DNA of 64,000 nucleotides, taken from Hepsetus odoe. Its lineage: Eukaryota > Chordata > Actinopteri > Characiformes > Hepsetidae. The notes beneath the pieces were generated by a model. That model saw only the letters and a program-made list of their open reading frames with translations, was not told where the DNA came from and searched no databases. Positions within the stretch are counted from its first letter, which is position 1, and every line of letters starts with the position of its first letter. Position numbers and translations under genes: made by a program. The stretch covers positions 3,774,425-3,838,424 of the forward strand of contig CM029381.1 of NCBI GenBank assembly GCA_017165825.1, read 5' to 3'. Below are positions 56,730 to 64,000 of this stretch, piece by piece.

Positions 56730-57120
56730 TCCTCATCAAATGTGCCATTGAGATTCCTGCCAGTTCTAGAGGGGACAAGAAGTGAATTCCCAAAAGAGAT
56801 GTGAAGATCCTGTCTTGGTGACTGATTGCCTTCAAAGCTCAGTCTTGTTAGGATTAAGCTTGAGGTGATGAGATGTCATCCATGAAGAGATGTCTGCCAA
56901 ACAGTTAATGATTCAGTAGAGACCTGTTGATCGTAGGAGGGAAAAGAGAGGATTAGTTGGTGGTAATCTGCATAAGAGTGATAGGAGAAGCCATGAGAGA
57001 CTATGACTTCCCCTAGAGAGTCAGTATATAGAGGACAAGAAGAGGACCAAACACAGAGCCTTGGGGAACACCAGTTGTCAGACTTCGTGGTGTGGACTGA
57101 CAGCCCTGCCATGACACTTC
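56730..57120 (-). mobile_element. L2/CR1-like LINE RT fragment
   Basis: The minus-strand translation contains VIVSHGFSYHSYADYHQLIL (motif C, with YAD-Y in place of YADD) and, after a stop, HHLKL-type and NQSPRQDLHISFGNSLL segments typical of L2 RT C-termini. Both ends are truncated, and the 37-bp minisatellite begins directly to the right. Confidence 0.75.
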
Positions 57121-57149
57121 ACTTTCGATCCTAGAGTAGGGGAGAACCA

Positions 57150-58245
57150 CCACCAGGCTGTGGGGTGTTTAGAGCAAGAGGGGGTGTTTGAGGTAGTATG
57201 GGAGTTCGGCGCAATGGGGGAGTTTGGGGTAGTGTGGGGAGATTGGAGCAATGGGGGAGTTTGGGGTAGTGTGAGAGTTTGAGCCATGGGGAGCTTGGGG
57301 TAGTGTGGGAGTTTGGGGGTGGTGTGGGGAGTTCGAGCAATGTGGGGAGCTTGTGAGTTTGAGCAATGGGGAGTTTGGGGTAGTGTGGGAGTTTGGAGCA
57401 ATGGGGAGTTTTGGGATAGTGGAGTTTGGGAGGTGGGAGTTTGGAGAATAGAGGTGCTATGGTAGGGGAGTTTGGAGCAATAGGAGGTGTTATGGGTAGT
57501 GTGGGAGTTTGGGTATTGTGGAGTCCACAATGGAGGCAAGTGATGGCAGTGGGGAGTCCGATATCGTGGGGAGCTCGGTAGTGTGGGCAGTCAGCAAAAC
57601 AGAGCTCAGGTAGTGGTGGGAGGCCTGACACAATGGGGGAGTTTAGTAGTGGGGAGTTTGGAGTAATGGGGGAGCCTGTGGGAAAAAGGGGGAGTCTCGG
57701 AGAATGGGGGAGTTTGGAGAAAGGGGAGCTCTGAGTGAATGGGGAGTCTAGATAGTGTGTGAGCCTGGAGCAATGTGGAGCTTGAGTAGTGTGGTTTGGG
57801 GCAGGTGGGGAATCTAGGACAATGGGGAGCTCTAAAGTAAGGTGGGGAGTCCGACACCAGGGAGCCTAGCAGGAGCTTGAGCAATGGGGAGCCTAGCAGT
57901 GGGGAGTCCGAGCAATGGGGAAGCTGAGGTAGGGGGGAGTTTGTGATAATGGGGATTTGGAGTAGGAGTTTGGAGGCTGGGGAGCTAAGGGCGTGGGGAG
58001 TTTGGAGTAATGTGAGCTTGAGAGTGTGGGGAGTTTGGAGTAGTGTGGGGAGTTTGGAGCAATGGGGGAGTTTGGAGTAGTGTGGGGAGTTTGGAGTAAT
58101 GGGGGAGTTTGGGTAGTGTGGGGAGTTTGGAGGAGTTTGACAATGTGTTTTGAGTAGGGAGTTTGAGAATGGGGGAGTTTAGGTAGTGTGGGGAGTTTGA
58201 GCAATGGGGGAGTTTGGGGTAGTGTGGAGTTTGGAGGAGGTTTGG
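57150..58245. repeat. ~37-bp minisatellite (GGGGAGTTTGGAGCAATG)n
   Basis: Alternating GGGAGTTTGGAGCAATGGG and GGAGTTTGGGGTAGTGTG half-units, about 30 copies. G-rich on the plus strand. Irregular in the middle. Confidence 0.92.
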
Positions 58246-58454
58246 GAGCAGGTGGATTGTTATATTCACTTGGAAGTAGGTGTCAGTGACAGGGTCAGGT
58301 GCTATCCAGGGGTTGTCTATAAGCAGGCAGTTGCCATGGCAATGGTAGTCGTGGAGCTGAGTTTTCCACGGTCGTCCTGTTCTCTGTGTGCCCACGCTGA
58401 AGGACGCTGGGTAATCTCATCACATGACATCATTACTTAACCAATTTACCACAG

Positions 58455-58496
<42 letters not shown>

Positions 58497-58743
58497 TTTA
58501 AAATGGCACTGAAATCAGTGATCAGATACATTGAGGCTGTTGTAGTAACTGGTGCTAGGCAGGCATGCATGAGTGTTAAAGTATATACGGATCAAGTAGA
58601 TAACACACACAGTACTTAGCATGCACACACACACACACACACACACACTGTTAATTGTGTCCCAACTCTTAGGTGTTGAATTGAAGGCTAAAAAGCACAT
58701 TTAGTTTCATTTTACACTTTTAAAAAACAGTTTCTCTCTTTTA

Positions 58744-58784
<41 letters not shown>

Positions 58785-58950
58785 TGTGAATAAATCAAAC
58801 TTCATTAGATTAAATAATTATAATCTTTATTTGTAACAAATACATGACAGAAGTTAGCAACTCAATGTGGACCTGATCACGTGACACAATCAGGGAGCCA
58901 ATTAGAACACAGTGTCTGTGTTTCTACAGGAAGCAGCAGCCTGGATGTTT

Positions 58951-59000
<50 letters not shown>

Positions 59001-59404
59001 TTAAACAGTAAGGTTTTATATATATATATATATCTTTTTATAAATGTATGAAGTGTGAGTCTCTCTTGGTTGAGGCTGACTTATACAAAATCATCAGCAC
59101 ATGCTAAAATAAACACACACACACACACACACACACAGACATACACACACACACACACACACTGCATACCAGACAATTGAACATTTGTTTAAAAAGAGTT
59201 AGAAGAGTTAGAGTCTTTCTGTTGCAGTGTGTGTGTGTGTGTCTAACCTTTGTATTCAGTGTTTGCAAGGGAAAATGTGTGTGATGACAGAACAGTAGTG
59301 TGTAGGAGGAAAAACACACACACACACACACACACATTGCCTGTGTGTTTTTCTGTGCACTGTGGAGCTTAAAGTAACAGTTCTGTTAAAATGTTTAACC
59401 CGTT
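58246..59404. repeat. Unique sequence with several CA/GT microsatellites
   Basis: (GT)n about 58455-58494 and 58746-58782, (CA)n about 58622-58648, 58951-58998, 59113-59162 and 59312-59335. No gene seen between them. Confidence 0.8.
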
Positions 59405-62400
59405 TACCCATCAGTCTCTACAGCGGGTGTCCTTACAGCGGGTGTCCCTACAGCGGGTGTCCCTACAGCGGGGGTCTCTACAGCGGGAGACTCTACATCG
59501 GGAGACTCTACAGCGGGAGTCTCTACATGAGATTCTAACAGTGGTGTCCCACAGCGGGGGTCTCACATGGGGGTCTCAGCGGAGACTCCCCACAGCGGAG
59601 ACTCTACAGCGGTGTCCCTGCCGGGGTCCCCAGCAGCGGGAGACTTCTGCCAGCGCAAACCTCACAGTGGTCTCTATACGGGGTCTCTAAGAAAGTGGCG
59701 CTCTACAGCGTGAGACCCTCTACAGCGGGGTCTCTACAGCGGAGAATTTCTACAGCGGGAGACTCCTACAGTGGGCATTCCAGAAGCGGGCGGGTTCTAC
59801 AGCGGTGTCTCTTTACAGCGGAGACTTACAGTGGGGGGTCCCACATGGGGTCCTACAGCGGGTGTCCCTGGCAGCGGGTGGCCCACAAAGCTGGAGACTG
59901 GCAGCGGGGTCTCTGGCGAGACTTTTGTGCCGGGAGACTTACAGCGGGTGCCCTGAGAGCGGGGTGTTCACACCGGGGACTCTACAGCTGGGGACTCTCT
60001 ACAGCGGACACCTTGGCAGCGGGGCCCTGGCAGCGGGGTCTCTACAGCGGAGCTCCCACAGCGGGTGTCTCACAGCGGGAGACTCCCACAGCGGGCTCTC
60101 ACAGCCGGAGACTCTAAGCAGCGGGGTTCTCTACAGCGGAGACTCCCACAGTGGGAGACTCCTACAGCGAGACTCTACAGTGGGGGGTCTCTACATGAGA
60201 CCTCTGCTGGGTCTCTACAGCCGGGGGCCCCTGCACAGCCAGTCCTCAAGAGCCGGAGCACCCCACAGCCGGTGTCTCACAGCTGTCTCACAATCGGGAC
60301 CTCACAGCGGGACCCCAAGGGAGACCACAGCCGCACCCCGCCACAGCCGGGTCTCTACAGCGGGTGTCCCTACAGCGGGGGTCTCTACAGCGGAGTCTCT
60401 ACAGCGGGTGTCTCTACAGCGGGAGACTCTACAGCGGGGTTCTCTACAGCGTGGGGACTCTACAGCGGGGGTCCCTACAGCGGGAGACCCCTAAGCAGTG
60501 GGGAGGCCTTCTGAAGGGGAGACCACAGTGGGGGTCTCTGGCAGCCGGGAGACTCTGCAGCAGCGGGGTCTCTACAGCCGGGGTCTCTACAGCTGGGGTC
60601 TCTACAGCGGGAGACTCTACAGCGGGTGTCTCTACAGCGCGTGTCTCTACACCGGGGGACTCTACAGCGGGGGACTCTACAGCGGGAGACTCTACAGCGG
60701 GAGACTCTACAGTCGGAGTCTCTACAGCTGGAGACTCACATTGGGAGACTCCCACGCAGTGAGAGACCTCTGGAGAAGCAGGTTCACAGTGGGAGACTCT
60801 ACAGCGGGTGTCTCTACAGCGGGTGTCTCTACAGCGGGAGTCTCTACAGCGGGGGTCTCTACAGCGGGGGTCTCACAGCGGAGACTCCTTACACTGGGAG
60901 ACTCTACAGTGAGAGACTCTAACAGCTGGTGTCTCTACAGCGCCCTACAGCGGGAACACAGCGGAGACTCTGCAGTGGGGTCCCTATACAGCGGTCCACA
61001 GCCGGCGTCCTGCAAGGGGGTGTCTCACAGGTGGGGTCTCACAGCGGGAGACTCCTCACAGCGGGGTCTCTGCGAAAGGAGACTCGCAGCCGGAGACTCC
61101 TGGCAGCGGGTGTCTCTACAGCCGGAGACCTGCAGCCGGGACTCTACAGCGGGGACTCACAGCGGGCCTCACAGGTGGGGTCTCACAGTGGGGGTCTCGC
61201 AGCGGGGTCTCTAAGAGCGGGAGTCTCACAGCGGTTCTCTACAGCGGAGACTCCCCACGAAGGAGACTCTACAGTGGGAGACTCTACAGCGTGAGACTCT
61301 ACAGTGGGGGTCTCTACAGCGGGAGACTCTACAGCGGGGGTCTCTACAGCGGGGTCTCTACAGCGGGAGACTCTACAGCGGGTGTCTCTACAGCGCGTGT
61401 CTCTACACCGGGACCCCAGCGGGACTCTCTACAGCGGGAGACTCTACAGCGGGAGACTCTACAGTCGGAGACTCTACAGTGGGGGTCTCTACAGCGGGAG
61501 ACTCTACATTGGGAGACTCTACAGTGAGAGACTCTATAGCGGGTGTCTCACAGTGAGACTCAGCGGGTGTCTCTGCCAGCAGTCTCTACAGGCACCTTAC
61601 AGCGGCTCCCTACAGGTCTCTACAGCGACTTCACATTGGGAGAGATTCCTACAGCAGACCTTACAGCGGTGCCTCACAGCGGGGGGTCTCTAAGAAGCGT
61701 GGTGTCTCTACAGAGGGAGACTTTCATAGCCTGCACCCTGCAGGAGGTCCCTACAGCGGGTGTCTCTACAGCGGGTGCCTCTACAGCGGGGGTCTCTACA
61801 GCGGGAGACTCTACAGCGGGAGACTCTACATTGGGAGACCTCACAGTGAGGACTCTTATAGCGGGTGTCTCACAGTGGCAGGCCCTCCAGCGGGTGTCTC
61901 TACAGCCGGGGTCCCTACAGCGGGAGACTCTACATTGGGAGACTCCACAGTGAGAGACTCTACAGCGGGTGTCTCTACAGTGGGAGACTCTACATTGGGA
62001 GACTCTACAGTGAGAGACTCTACAGCGGGTGTCTCTACAGTGGAGACTCTACAGCGGGTGTCTTGGGCAGTGGAGACCTAAGAAAGCGGAGACTCTACAG
62101 CTTGAGACTCATTGGTATTCTACAGTGGGAGACTCTACAGCGGGGAGACCTACAGCGGGTGGTCTCTACAGCGGGAGACTCTACAGCGGCCCTACAGCGG
62201 GGGTCTCTACAGCGGGAGTCTCTACAGCGGGTGACTCTACAGCGGGGGGCCCCACAGCGGGGTCTCACAGCGGGGGCCCCACAGCTGTGGAGACTCACAG
62301 TGGTGTCTCACAGCGGGAGACTCCCACAGCCGGGGTCTCTACAGCCGAGACTCACAGCGGAGACTCTCTACAGTCGTAGTGCCCTACAGCGGGAGACTCA

Positions 62401-64000
62401 CAGTGGGGGTCTTAAGAAGGAGACGCGGGAGACTCCTATAGCGAGAGACTCCACATTGGGAGACTCCTACAGTGAGAGACTCTCACAGCGAGACTCCTAC
62501 AGTGGGGTCTCTAAGGTGGGAGTCTTGGGCAGCGGGGGCCCCCAGCGTGGGTCTCTACAGAGGAGACGCTACAGCGGGGGTCTCTACAGCGGGGGTCTCT
62601 ACAGCGGGAGACTCTACAGTGGGGGTCTCTACAGCGGGAGACTCTACAGCGGGGTCTCTACAGTGAGTCTTGCCAGCCGGGGTCTCAGCGGGGTTCAACA
62701 GCAGGAGACTTAGCAGCGGGCCCTTTACAGCGGGGTCTCTGGCAGCGACTTTCACAGTGGGTGGCTCCTAAGAAAGGAGACTCCCCAGCCGGGGTCTCTA
62801 CAGTGGGGGAGGACTCTCAGGCAAAGGCCCTATGCAGGAGACTCACAGGGGCCTCACAGTGGGGGCCCTACAGTGGGAGACTCTCTACAGCGGGAGACTC
62901 TACAGCGGGGGGGGTCTCTCACGTGGAGACTCCTACAGTGGGGCCCCTACATGGGCCCTACAGCCGGAGACCTACAGTGGGGGGTCTCAGCCGGGTCTCT
63001 GGCATGGAGACTCTACATTGGGAGACTCTACATTGGGAGACTCTACAGCGGGGGTCTCTACAGCGGGAGACTCTACAGCGGGGGTCTCTACAGCGGGAGA
63101 CTCTACAGTCTCTACAGCGGGAGACTCTACAGCGGGAGACTCTACAGCGGGAGACTACAGCGGGTGTCTCTACAGCTGGGGGTCTTCACAGCGGGAGACT
63201 CTGTTGGAGTACTTAAGAAGGGGGTCTCTACAGCGGGAGACTCTACAGCGGGGGTCTCTTTACATGAGACTGACTGACACTGGGTGTTTCTACAGCCGGA
63301 GACTCTGCTATGCAGGCCTCATGAAAGGGGGGTCTTGGCAATGAGAGACTCTACAGGGAGACTCTGCAGAAAGCGGGAAAAATTTCACAGCGGGACTCTA
63401 CAGCGGGGGACTCTACAGCGGGGACTCTACAGCGGGAGACTCTACAGTCGGAGACTCTACAGTGGGGGTCTCTACAGCGGGAGACTCTACAGCGGGAGAC
63501 TCTACAGTCGGAGACTCTACAGTGGGGGTCTCTACAGCGGGATTCCCACATTGGGAGACTCTACAGGAGAGACTCTATAGCTGGTGTCTCGGCAGCTGGT
63601 GTCTTTAATAGCTGGAGACTCCTACAGTGGAGGATTCTGCAGCCTCACAGCGGGGGGACTCCTACAGCCGGGGGTCTCGCAGCCGGGGTCTCAACAGTGG
63701 AAGCCCCAGCGGGAGACTCTACATTGGGAGACTCTACAGTGGGAGACTCTATAGCGGGTGTCTCTACAGCGGGAGACTCCACAGCGGGGGTCTCTACAGC
63801 GTTTGTCTCACAGAGGGAGACCCAAGCAGTGGGAGATCCCCACAGCGGGGCGTCCCTACAGCGGAGACTCACAGCGGGGTCTCCTCGCCGCTTGAGTCTC
63901 TACAGAGGGGGACTCATGGAGACTCTACAGCGGGGGTCTCTACAGCGGGTGTCTCTACAGAGGGAGACTCTACAGTGAGACTCTACAGCGGGTGTCTCTA
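59405..64000. repeat. 15-bp minisatellite, at least 4.6 kb, runs off the window
   Basis: Units are TCTACAGCGGGAGAC and TCTACAGCGGGGGTC, often alternating as a 30-bp higher unit, about 300 copies. Because 15 is a multiple of three, long pentapeptide ORFs (LYSGR, STAGD, LQRET) appear in three frames; I do not consider them genes. Confidence 0.93.

Noticed and set aside
59391..64000. Many 60-280-aa ORFs with LYSGR, STAGD or LQRET repeats
   Set aside because: 15-bp periodicity keeps all frames open; no initiating context, no domain, and both strands show similar ORFs.

Overview
The window looks like a teleost fish chromosome. The evidence is an array of NLR-type leucine-rich-repeat exons, a vertebrate olfml2b-like gene with introns, CR1/L2-like and RTE-like LINEs, two Tc1-like transposons, two short-repeat families with tRNA-like heads, and a broken class I-like endogenous retrovirus. 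Nothing is bacterial. All calls rest on reading the sequence and remembered family features. The species cannot be fixed.

Layout. 1-6193 (minus): twelve in-phase LRR exons of an NLR-like gene, running off the left edge. No NACHT exon is visible. 6198-6697: a 500-N gap. 6698-9690 (minus): a frameshifted LINE. 9690-15540 (plus): a 5'-truncated, decayed ERV. 15780-16420 and 22440-23420: the same 23-bp minisatellite in opposite orientations, with near-identical flanks, so the two form an inverted duplication. The region between them holds repeats, a 51-bp minisatellite, two more LRR exons (21302-21799) and a second 500-N gap. 23944-28240 (minus): a nearly complete L2-like LINE with ORF1 (SGNH-esterase type) and ORF2, both broken. 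28.4-36.5 kb: microsatellites, SINE-like copies and two Tc1 remnants carrying nested insertions.

36596-54958 (minus): an olfactomedin-like gene best matching OLFML2B. Seven coding exons with compatible phases can be placed: signal peptide, Cys-rich exon, coiled-coil exons, linker, and a two-exon olfactomedin domain. Its introns are dominated by minisatellites. Intron 5 (7.3 kb) is a ~41-bp repeat whose unit contains the end of exon 6 and its 5' splice site. The distal end of intron 1 is a ~31-copy repeat whose unit contains the 3' splice site and first 18 nt of exon 2. Intron 3 is almost entirely a 39-bp repeat. A 1-kb CT tract lies just upstream of exon 1.

56-64 kb: a LINE fragment, a ~37-bp minisatellite, CA/GT microsatellites and a 4.6-kb 15-bp minisatellite that continues past the right edge. 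About 20 kb of the 64 kb is minisatellite. Many array units carry odd block substitutions that may be consensus error, so copy-level detail there should be treated with caution.

The most interesting signal is the amplification of exon-intron junctions of olfml2b into arrays of AG|GT splice-site pairs.
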